Of a stretch of 64,000 bases of DNA, positions 21,883 through 31,298 are shown in pieces. Below the pieces are notes generated by a model. That model was given only the letters and a program-made list of their open reading frames with translations. It did not search any database and was not told where the DNA came from. Within the stretch, counting starts at the first letter, position 1, and each line of letters starts with the position of its first letter. Source of the stretch: Aquarana catesbeiana (taxonomy: Eukaryota; Chordata; Amphibia; Anura; Ranidae); the NCBI RefSeq assembly GCF_042186555.1, contig NC_133328.1:335104539-335168538 (forward strand). The letters run 5' to 3'. The translations under genes and the position numbers were made by a program.

Positions 21883-22228
21883 AAAATTTGAGTTGTGGAG
21901 CAGTACAAAAGGGTACCTGTGGTTAAAGTTGTCATAACCTTGAGTGAAGGGTGCTCGTTCAAGAGAAGTAGTTGCGCAGAGGATTTAGACTTCAGATTGT
22001 TGTCATCAGGTTTGCCGTGGGTGGTTGTCGGTGGTAGAATAAAAAAGAAAAGGTGAAAAACGTCAACATTCAAACAAAAAACAAAGCTTAAAAAATTGAG
22101 GACATTTTCCTCGTAGTGCGAGTAACATCGCATAGGAACACTTGGGGGTACAGGCTCCTAATAGCCAGCTTCAGCCCTTGGATTAGGTGAGTAAACATCA
22201 AGTGTGTTTCTAATGCATGAGAGATCAG

Positions 22229-23369
22229 TCAAGTGTCGTTGGCTGTTTTCCATTCTGGGGATATACCTCTAGGGGTTTTGGTAGTGAGGATGTCTTCTTC
22301 TTCAGCTGGGAGAAGCCCCCATTTTCTGGTAAGTTGAAGGCCCTCTTCCAGAGATCTAATGGTGTAAGTACGACCATCTTTAGTGACAAGGAGTTTCGTG
22401 GGGAAGCCCCAAGAATAAGGAAGTTTGCTATTGTGTAGTAATTTTGTTAGTGTTAATAACTTTTTTCTTGCCAACATTGTGTGTTGGGAGAAATCCGCAT
22501 ATATAGCAATGCCCGAGTAGGGATTGGGTAATGGGAAGTTTTGTCTCGCAAAGCGCATTAAGTCATCCTTGACGTGGAAGAAGTGTATGCGAGCTATGAC
22601 GTCGCGGGGTATTTTTTCTGGCAGGTATTGCAGCTTAGGTAGCCTGTGGGCTCGATCTACCGTGATTTCCCCAGGTGGCGTGTCTGGAAGCAGGTCATGA
22701 ATTAGTTGCTGAACATAGTTCTGGAGTTCAGAGGGAGGTACAGATTCCGCTTCTCCTCGCAGTTTTATATTATTTCTACGGGACCTATCCTCTAAATCCG
22801 CCATCTTGTTTTTTAGGGCTTCCAACTCATCATCTTTTTCATTATGGGCGTCCACTAATTCATTATGTGCTGTTGTGAATTCTGCCATTTTGTCTTCTAC
22901 GTGGCTAACTCTCTCCCCAATTTCAGTAATATCTGTTTTTAATTGTGATATGCAATCCATGAGGTCCCTGTGCATGGACCCCCGCAATGAGACCAGCATC
23001 TCTTTCATTGTCGCTTAGGGGCTGACCGGACGTTGGGAACTCCTGGATCTGCTCGATGAACTCAGTGGTACTGTCATGGGATGTATAGTCCTCCTCATTT
23101 CTTTCCCCTGCATAAGTATGGGCAGAGGAACGTTTAGGGGCTGCTTTTTGTGGGCTCTGAGAAGGGGTATGGCAGGTGGAAGAGCGGCTGCTGTGGCCTG
23201 GAGAGAAGGATGGTTGTCTGCTTTCTTCTCTCCCTTTCCCTCTGAGGTCAGTCTGCCTGGCGCGCTGCTGCCTGTGAGCGGCGGCGCCATCTTGGATCTC
23301 CGGCGTGCTAGCCGAGGGATAAAAGTCCGTCAATTTGCGGGGCCCCCCCGGGGGTTTTCTCTTACCCAT
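22229..23369 (-). pseudogene. LINE E ORF1: coiled-coil RNA-binding protein
   Basis: ORF1 starts at 23,369 with MGKRKPPGGPRKLTDFYP, a basic leader, followed by an Arg/Ser-rich linker. After a frameshift near 23,000 the frame runs to 22,229. It has a heptad-rich coiled coil (about residues 10-70 of the second part, 'VSHVEDKMAEF' to 'ALKNKMADLEDRSRRNN'), then IKLRGEAESVPPSELQNYV and the C-terminal domain block AHRLPKL with RDVIARIHFFHVKDDLM. This is the layout of L1 ORF1p (coiled coil, RRM, C-terminal domain), which trimerises and coats LINE RNA. Only one frameshift is evident, so the copy is young compared with its neighbours. Confidence 0.85.
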
Positions 23370-23515
23370 CGCTGGATCGATGTTCAGGGGTTCTCAGGCT
23401 CTTTCGATATGTGTTTACCGGCTTTCGTAGTCGCGTTATGCGGGCCGCTGCAGCTGACTTACACGGAGCTCTCTCCTTATGCAGCCATCTCCTCCGGCTG
23501 CTGGCCATGCCCCCC
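23370..23515 (-). promoter_or_regulatory. LINE E 5' UTR / internal promoter region
   Basis: GC-rich 146 bp between the ORF1 start and the 5' end, which begins (minus strand) GGGGGGCATGGCCAGCAGCC. A full-length element must carry its own promoter here. No specific site can be assigned from sequence alone. Confidence 0.5.
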
Positions 23516-23531
23516 CGATGCCTTGCACTCT
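23516..23531. repeat. Target-site duplication of LINE E (right)
   Basis: Exact copy of 17,059-17,074. Confidence 0.9.
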
Positions 23532-23950
23532 TATGCTTGGCAAAACAGCATCAACCCTTACAGGGTTAGATATCCACTGATATCCAGACGTGACACACGA
23601 TATCATGAACTCTCCATATCTAATAAAACAAAGTGCTCCAATAGTGCAGTATCATTGTAAAAAGTTTATTCTATTAAAACAGCTTCAAACATTGCACTCA
23701 CATAAGCTCAAATCAATGAAGCATAGAGGCATTCACTTGCAGCAGCAAGTACTGGTGTAATGTGGTCTTAGCGGACACAACATAGCTGAACTGAATCTCA
23801 TCAGCGAAAAAGCATGATCCTTTGAACATTACTTCCGGTATAGCATCAAGCGTGAAAAACTGGTTGCCGCACAGCCAGGTCCCGATGTTTTGTCATAACG
23901 ACTTACTCATGGAATCCCATGTAAAAGAATTCTAATATATGCCATCATTT
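23532..23950. repeat. Right part of Penelope-like repeat
   Basis: Contains 'caaagtgctccaatagtgc' and 'aaaaagtttattctattaaa' blocks in the same order as the Penelope-like left arm at 50,140-50,180 ('gaagtgctccaaatagtg', 'taagtttattataaaatc'). It also has a 'gtcataacgacttactcatg' block like 'ttcatcacgaggacttaatc' at 50,440. It is the continuation of 16,171-17,058 across the LINE E insertion. Confidence 0.55.
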
Positions 23951-24560
23951 TTATCTCAACACACACACACACCAATACAGTGCACACAGGGCACTATGAA
24001 TGAGCATTACCACAATGTAGAGGTATGAAGCAAACTTTCAGTTTTTAGCATAAATTGTTCATTCATAGTTTTGCATACTTTCAATTTTTACCATTTTGCA
24101 AAAAGGCACAATTAAAAATTGACAAATGTTTGTTGTTTATTTGTTTGTTTTATTAGTCTTTTTAAAGTTAAGTTGGAACTTCGTAAGTTATGTTGTGTTT
24201 GTGCTAAAAACAATGTTAGTGTATTCTTCGAAAAAATATTGTTTTGATAAACATCTGCACAACTATCGCAGGATGTACAAAAATCAGTAGTGCCATCTTT
24301 TTATTCAACATATTCTGTTCTTTCAGAATATAAGAAACCCACAAGCAATAGCGAGCGGGTAAAGGAAAGGGGGTGGGACTTTGAATGAAGCCAATGGTTT
24401 GCAAGCCAACACATAAACGGTGGGTCAATAAGCTTTATTAAATGTTAATACAAACAATGGTATCAAACAATGTCAAAATTAACACTTGGTAAATTGTCAT
24501 CCGATAAATAGTAGCATTTTTGTGGTTATTTCATTTTTTATTTACTTTTTCATTTTCATT
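23951..24560. other. AT-rich unassigned DNA
   Basis: A CA microsatellite at 23,960-23,974 and otherwise AT-rich sequence without a recognisable frame or terminal repeat. Confidence 0.4.
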
Positions 24561-27500
24561 TTTATAATGTCTTCTCCACTGCTTATCCTCTGGCCTTTTT
24601 TCCCGACCAGAGGTGGTTACATCTCCTAGATTGGAATTGTCAAGGTTATAGTTTTGATGATGTTTTATGTTTTGAACGGTTACTTTCCACCCTCCCTATA
24701 ACTCTTGGACCATGGAATCCCTCACCCGACAAATGCTATGTTACCTATCAAACGCATACTCACCAGGTTAAGTCGTTATGGCACTAAAATTCTTTAGTGG
24801 CTGGCATTGAAAGAGTTTAAGGCTTCTAAAGCTGATGTAATCCTAGTCCAGGAGACCCATTTCCGTCCTGGGGGGTCCCTCAAATTTGCTAGTAAACATT
24901 TTCCGTTATCTTTTATGGCATCTGACCCATCTGGTAAGGCAGGCGTGGCGATCCTCATTAATCGCCTCTGTCCATTACAAATTAAATCCTCCTGCTTGGG
25001 CCCCCATGGCAGATTTATTATCCTGGACTGCATGTTCCTTTCCCAATCCCTTACGATAGTCAATGTATACACTCCCAACTCTGGGCAGGTTCATTTCCTC
25101 TCCACTATGTTTGACGTCCTCGATAAATTTTCTCAACCCTTCACAGTAATCGGCGGGGATTTTAATATGACTATGTCCTCCAGTAAGGACAGACTTGTAC
25201 TGTTCCCGTCTAAAACTCCATCTAACTCTGATTGCCTTTCCAAATCATTTCGGAAGCTCATCAGAGCATCCGGAGAATCAAACACCCAACACACAAACAA
25301 TACAAATTTTACTCACCCTCACAAACTTTACTCTAGATTAGATCATTTCTTTATCTCCTCACCCTTTCTGATATCCATAGTCTTGTCCGAAATTAATCCC
25401 GTTTCCTGGTCAGACAATTCCTCAGTCAATCTGGATATTGCCCTGTCCTCAGCGTCCTCTAGAACCTGCCATTGGCGACTCAACAAAACCCTTCTCCGAA
25501 TCACTGAAACCAGAGACCACCTATCCAATAGCTTAGTTGAATATTTTCAGCTTGATGATAAAACGGTCTCGGGGCCTTCCACCCTATGGGAAGCTCACAA
25601 AGCTGTCTTTAGAGGGCACTGTATTGCCACAGGTTCTTGTCTGAATAGAGACACAGCTCTTCAACACTCCTCTGCTATTTCCAAACTCTGCAAAGCTGAA
25701 AAACTTTTACTCTCCTCCCCCACGGTGCCTAGGTTCTGAACCATTATTTCTTTACGTAATCAACTCAGATCATTAGCCATGAAAAAAATTGACAAATCTC
25801 TCCTATGGTCTAAACAGAAATTCTATGAATACTCGAACAAACCCCATAAGATGTTGGTGAATAAACTGAAACCTCGTCCTTTTTACTCATCCCCAGACTT
25901 TCTTAGACAACCTGACGGCACCCCTACATACTGCCCTTCTACAATGTCTAAAGTATTAGGAGACTTCTATCACAAACCGTACAACTGCCTGCAATCAGAC
26001 CCCCACTACAACTTTACACAAGAAAAAATTGACTCTTTCTTTGATTCCCTACATTTACCCAAACTCTCTCCTGATCACCTTTTATCTATAAACTCAATTG
26101 TCACCCCTGAGGAATTAGTTGATGTAGTTAAAAATCTCCCTACCCAAAAATCCCCTGGCCCTGACGGCTTGCCATATTCCTATTATAAAACCTTTCTACC
26201 AATCCTTAGCCCACATCTAATCTCCCTATTCTCCTCCCTATTCAAAGGCACTTTACCCCACCCCCAATTCCTTCATGCCCATATCTCCGTAATCCCAAAA
26301 CCCGTTGAGCATCCCTCCCTCCCAGATAATTACAGACCCATTGCATTACTCAACTCAGATTACAAAATATTTACAAAAAATCTAGCTAATAGACTATCCC
26401 ACTTGATCCCCAGGCTCATACATAAAGATCAAGTAGGTTTTGTAACAGCCAGGCACGCGGGAGACAATACAAGATACACTATAGACCTTATTGATCTATT
26501 GAACAAAACAACACGCCCAGCTCTAATACTAAGCCTAGACGCTCAGAAAGCCTTTGATAGGCTCAGTTGGCCCTTTATGTTTGCTACGCTTTCTAATTAT
26601 GGTTTTGAAGGCCCCTTCATTGCCGCACTGCATGCTCTATATTCCCGCCCCTCGTCCCAAGTCCAATTATTGTCCTACTTATCACCATCCTTCTCCCTAA
26701 GCAATGGTACTAGGCAGGGGTGTCCACTATCCCACTTGCTTTTCATCCTTTGTCTGGAACCCTTAGCTGCACCCATCCGCATTCACCCTGACATCCGTGG
26801 AGTCTCATTACGCCAAAACGAATAGAAACTATCCCTATTTGCAGATGACATTCTGTTAACCCTGATTAGACCTCACATTCCTCTCCCAAACCTACATGCT
26901 CTGCTTAAAGAATTCAGTTCCCTCTCAGGCTATAAGATGAACACAAGCAAGACAGAAGCCTTGCCCATACTCATCTCACCTTCAGATCTTACCACCCTAC
27001 AACAAAATTATTCATATAATTGGTGTACAAAATCCCTTAAATACTTAGGAATTAATCTAACTGCCTCATATTCCAGCCTCTACCAAGCCAATTTCCCCCC
27101 TCTCTTCCGTGGCATTGACCGACTCCTGCGACAATGGGACACATATCCCATCTCTCTCTTGGGTGGCATCAATGTCCTGAATATGTCTATCCTGCCGAGA
27201 CTCCTCTATCTATTTGAGACCCTACCAATCCCCGTCCCAATGTCACAACTCAAAGCCACTCAGAGGTCATTCCTTAGCTTTATATGGCACTATAAAGCTC
27301 CCCGAATTGCCAGCTCGGTTGTACTCACCCCCAGATCCAGAGGTGGGTTGGGAGCCCCGGACCTCCTTAGATATTACTTTGCTACCCATCTAAAACCGAT
27401 CATAGTCTGGTCTCATAGAATGGCATCCAGTATCTGGTCAGTTATTGAAATGAACATTACTTGCCATGTTCACCCCGGCTCCATGATTTGGACAAACCTA

Positions 27501-27641
27501 GAGTCCTCTATAACCCAACTTAGAAATTTATGCTTACACCCGATGATTTTCACTCTCTCTATATGGAAAAAATGCTCCCGTCAGTTCTCCCTTTCATCCA
27601 CATGTCCACCCCTGTTAAATGTGTTGTTTAATCCTGACTAG
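24561..27641 (+). mobile_element. L1/Tx1-like LINE (LINE D), ORF2-bearing, 3' end missing
   Basis: A plus-strand LINE with most of ORF2. It is cut at 27,641, where the CTAGGGATGAGC repeat begins, so the C-terminal end, 3' UTR and tail are absent. The upstream start is approximate; no ORF1 is recognisable in 24.0-24.7 kb. Confidence 0.8.
24798..27641 (+). pseudogene. LINE D ORF2: endonuclease and reverse transcriptase
   Basis: One continuous phase of about 945 codons with only two internal stops (TGA 25,737-25,739 and TAG 26,823-26,825). In order: VILVQETHF, VIGGDFNMT, YSRLDHFFI and SWSDNSSV (endonuclease; the usual SDH reads SDN here, so the catalytic His is changed), then SPGPDGLPYSYYKTF, YRPIALLNSDYKIF, DQVGFVTARHAGD, SLDAQKAFDRLSW, GTRQGCPLSHLLF, and LFADDILLTL just after the second stop, followed by the thumb with KYLGINLT. 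The first endonuclease residues before VILVQETHF are lost in a frameshift. It lacks the C-terminal zinc-knuckle region. Confidence 0.9.
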
Positions 27642-28734
27642 GGATGAGCTTCGAGTTCGAGTCGAACAGCGAACAATTTGGGGTGTTTGCGGCAAATTTG
27701 AATGCCCCGGAACACCCTTTAAAAATCTATGGGAGAAATCAAAAGTGCTCCTTTTAAAGGCTTATATGCAAGTTAATGTCATAAAAAGTGTTTGTGGACC
27801 TGGGTCCTGCCCCAGGGGACATGTATCAATGCAAAAAAAAGTTTTAAAAACTGCTGTTTTTTCGGGAGCAGTGATTTTAATAATGCTTAAAGTCAAACAA
27901 TAAAAGTTTAATATCCCTTTAAATTTTGTAGCTGGGGGGTGTCTATAGTATACCTGTAAAGAGGCGCATGTTTCCTGTGTTTAGAACAGTCTGACAGCAA
28001 AATGACATTTCAAAGGAAAAAAGGTCATTTAAAACTACTCGCGGCTATTGCATTGCCGGTCCGACAATACACATAGAAGTTCTTTGATAAAAACGGCATG
28101 GGAATTCCCCACAGGGGAACCCCAAACCAAAATTTAAAAAAAAATGACGTGGGGGTCCCCCTAAATTCTATATTAGGCCCTTCAGGTCTGGTATGGATAT
28201 TAAGGTGAACCCCGGCCAAAATAAAAATAAAATGATGTGTAGGGTCCCCCTAAATTCCATACCAGACACTTCAGGTCTGGTATGGATTTTAAGGGGAACC
28301 CCGCGCCAAAAAAAACAAAAAAAAGGCGTGGGGTCCCCCCAAAAATCCATACCAGACCCTTATCCGAGCGTGCAATCTGGCAGGTCGCAGGAAAAGAGGG
28401 GGGACGAGAGAGCGCCCCCCCTCCTGAACTGTACCAGGCCACATGCCCTCAACATTGGAAGGGTGCTTTGGGGTAGCCCCCCAAAACACCTTGTCCCCAT
28501 GTTGATGAGGACAAGGGCCTCATCCACACAACCCTGGCCAGTGGTTGTGGGGGTCTGCAGGCGGGGGGCTTATCGGAATCTGGAAGCCCCCCTTTAACAA
28601 GGGGACCCCCAGATCCCGGCCCTCCCCCCTGTGTGAAATGGTAAGTTTTGTACCCCTACCATTTCACTAAAAAACTGTCAAAAATGTTAAAAATGACAAG
28701 AGACAGTTTTTGACAATTCATTATTTAAATGCTT

Positions 28735-28990
28735 CTTCTTTCTTCTTTCTTCTTTCTTCTATCTTCCTTCATCTTCTTCTGGTTTTTCTGGTTCTTCCTC
28801 CGGTGTTCTCGTCCAGCATCTCCTCCACCGCGTCTTCTTCCCTTCTTCTCCTCGGGCCACTCCGCATCCATGATGGCATGGAGGGAGGTTCCCGCTCTTC
28901 TCTTCATCTTCTTCTCTTCTTAATCTTCTTTTCTTCTTCTCTTCTTCATCTTCTTCTCTTCTTCATCTTCTTCTCCGGGCCACTCCGCAT
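28735..28990. repeat. Polypyrimidine tract (left arm)
   Basis: Runs of CTT/TTC triplets on the plus strand. Long hydrophobic frames here (Phe/Leu/Ser) are repeat artefacts. Confidence 0.85.
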
Positions 28991-29264
28991 CCATGCTGGC
29001 ATGGTGGGAGGCTCCCGCTGTGTGATGCGTCTCCTCTTCTGACGGTTCTTAAATAATGGGGGGGGCCACCCAGTGACCCTGCCCCCCTCTGACGCACGGG
29101 ACATGACGGGACTTTTCTGTGACATTCCCCGTGACGTCACAGGGAAGTCCCGTCAAGTCACCATGCATCAGAGGGGGGCGTTATTTAAGAACCGTCAGAA
29201 GAGGAGACGCGTCACATAGCGAGAGCCTCCCACCATGCCAGCATGGATGCGGAGCAGCCTGGAG

Positions 29265-29500
29265 AAGAAGATGAAGAAGAGAAGAAAAAAAGAAGATTAA
29301 GAAGAGAAGAAGATGAAGAGAAGAGCAGGAGCCTCCCTCCATGCTATCATGGATGCGGAGAGGCCCGAGGTGAAGAAGGGAAGAAGACGCCGCGGAGGAG
29401 ATGCTGGACGAGAACACCGGAGGAAGAACCAGAAGAACCAGAAGAACCAGAAGAACCAGAAGTAGAAGAAGATGAAGGAAGATAGAAGAAAGAAGAAGCA
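29265..29500. repeat. Polypurine tract (right arm)
   Basis: GAA/AGA-rich mirror of 28,735-28,990 in inverted orientation, including four AGAACC-type tandem triplet blocks near 29,420-29,465. Glu/Lys/Arg-rich frames are artefacts. Confidence 0.85.
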
Positions 29501-30199
29501 TTTAAATAAAGGAATTGTCAAAAACTGTCTTTTGTCATTTTTAACATTTTTGACAGTTTTTTTAGTTTTTTAGTGAAATGGTAGGGGTACTTTTGTACTC
29601 CCTTACCATTTCACACGGGGGGCGGGATCTGGGGGTCCCCTTGTTAAAGCCCCCCGCCCGCAGACCCCCACAACCACCGGCCAGGGTTGTGGGGATAAGG
29701 CCCTTGTCCTCATCAACATGGGGACAAGGTGTTTTGGGGGGCTACCCCAAAGCACCCTCCCGAAGTTGAGGGCATGTGGCCTGGCACGGTTCAGGAGGAG
29801 GGGGCCGCTCTCTCGTCCCCCCCTCTTTTCCTGCGGCCTGCCAGGTTGCGTGGTTGGATAAGGGTCTGGTATGGATTTCTAGGGGGACCCCACGCCGTTT
29901 TTATTTTTTTAATTTTGGTGCATGGTTCCCCTTAATATCCATACCAGACCTGAAGGGCCTGGTATGGAATTTAGGGGGACCCCCACGTCATTTTTTTAAA
30001 ATTTTGGTTCGGGGTTCCCCTGTGGGGAATTCCCATGCCATTTTTATCAATGAACTTTTATGTGTATTGTCGGACCGGCAATGCAATAGCCACAAGTAGT
30101 TTTAAATGACTTTTTTCCTTTGAAATGTCATTTTGCTGTCAGACTGTTCTAAACATGGGAAACATGCGCCCCTTTACAGGCATACTATAGACATCCCCC

Positions 30200-30204
30200 A
30201 GGTA
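30200..30204. repeat. Retroviral target duplication AGGTA (left)
   Basis: 5-bp direct repeat directly before the left LTR, matching 37,319-37,323. Confidence 0.8.
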
Positions 30205-31012
30205 TGTTTTGCTTACATCTATCTAGCAAGGTTACTCTGTGGTATAAGCAAGGAAGCTGAGATTTCTGCAGTGTGTAAATTGTGCTTTTACTATACAAAG
30301 ATGCTGCACATATAAAACTATTACAATCTTAGGAATACAATACAAGACTGACAGATCTCTATAACAAGTAAAATGCCTATCAAATGAACAACCAATAGTC
30401 TATATCAGTACAAATACACTTAAAAGTTACTTATCTTCTATTACTGTATGTTCGTGATCTCCATTGGCAGTGATGCTTTTTGGACACCAGGCAATGTTCT
30501 TGTATCATGAGTGGCAGCTTCTGATCTTCAAAGCATGATGGTGTGTGTGTCTGTGTCTGTGTGTGTGTCTGTCTCCCTACTCACCCCTTTTATGTGTCAG
30601 GCCGTTTGCCATAGTTATCAAACAACAGAAAACATGTCTGTTTACTGTAGCTGTAGAAACAATGGACTGTTGAAAACTGTATCTACCTACAAAAATGGTA
30701 TCTATGTACCATTGTCTACTCAAACCAAGACAGTAATTTAACAGCCATTCTTTCAGTTTGAAAGCTGAAAGAATTCCAAACAAGTAATGTCTTGTTTACT
30801 GTAGCTGTAGAGTCAATAGCCTGTTAATTGAACTGTCAATTGAATACAACAATGATATCTACCCCCATTGTATAAAACAGCATTTGTTTGAGGAATCTAC
30901 TCAAGCCAAAAACTGACAATATCTCTATGACCAATCACTATTGTGTAATGTTATGTCCCATGTACCAAGTCTGATTAATAAAAAAAAATCATATTTTAGC
31001 AAACACAACACA
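30205..31012 (-). repeat. 3' LTR (left copy)
   Basis: Nearly identical to 36,503-37,318 over its whole length, with small indels and substitutions, for example in the TG microsatellite at 30,540-30,570 versus 36,841-36,872. The divergence could date the insertion. Confidence 0.9.
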
Positions 31013-31055
31013 TTCCGCCCTATTTTTTTTTTTTTTCCTTTCAGACTCCATACAG
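31013..31055 (-). promoter_or_regulatory. Probable polypurine tract
   Basis: Read on the minus strand, GAAAGG followed by a long A-run and TAGGGCGGAA abuts the 3' LTR. It occupies the expected site of plus-strand priming, though a T breaks the purine run. Confidence 0.5.
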
Positions 31056-31298
31056 AAAATCATTTCATTACTATGAAGACTCATTTCAAACATTCATTTT
31101 CCTTGAAAGCAATACCTCCCATTTCTGTCACTGAGAAGGTGTTTCAGTCTTTAACTAAAAAAGTTCATTAGAAAGTCCATCCTAAAGTTCTTTAGAAACA
31201 AGTCCAGGCTTGTAATACGTCAAAGGCCTTGCACAGCTCTTGCGATCTTCCGTCATTCTTTCCATCATGTAACCACTTTTCTCTGGTCTTCCTATGGA

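Larger units (their letters stand above)
17075..23515 (-). mobile_element. Near full-length Tx1/L1-like LINE (LINE E)
   Basis: A minus-strand LINE bounded by a perfect 16-bp duplication. From its 5' end (23,515) it has a short 5' UTR, ORF1, then ORF2 (endonuclease, RT, C-terminal part) and a 3' UTR ending with an A-rich AATAAAAAATAATG tail at 17,075. Two later events damaged it. A second LINE (20,623-21,882) sits between ORF1 and ORF2, and about 0.6 kb of unrelated repeat replaces part of the RT near 18.2-18.8 kb. Both of its own ends are preserved. Confidence 0.9.
27642..30204. repeat. Giant palindrome / foldback repeat, arms about 1.1-1.4 kb
   Basis: The sequence from about 27,900 to 29,050 returns inverted from about 29,165 to 30,204. 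Shared blocks include the 'ggtccgacaatacac' segment, 'ggcatgggaattccccac', 'tggtatgg' repeats, 'gggtgctttggggtagcccc', 'tgtcaaaaatgttaaaaatg', a CT-rich block versus a GA-rich block, and 'gacggttcttaaataatg' versus 'ttatttaagaaccgtc'. The centre is near 29,105-29,150. The right arm continues past the retroviral insertion at 37,324-37,430. The structure is a foldback-type mobile repeat or a dimer of one; no protein is encoded. Confidence 0.85.

Noticed and set aside
22217..22438. Plus-strand frames over LINE E ORF1
   Set aside because: Shadows of ORF1 on the minus strand.
28710..29042. Frame rich in Phe, Ser and Leu resembling a membrane protein
   Set aside because: Produced by CTT/TTC repeats of the polypyrimidine arm; the inverted arm gives the complementary Glu/Lys/Arg-rich frame.
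29243..29485. Glu/Arg-rich 80-codon frame
   Set aside because: GAA-repeat artefact of the polypurine arm.
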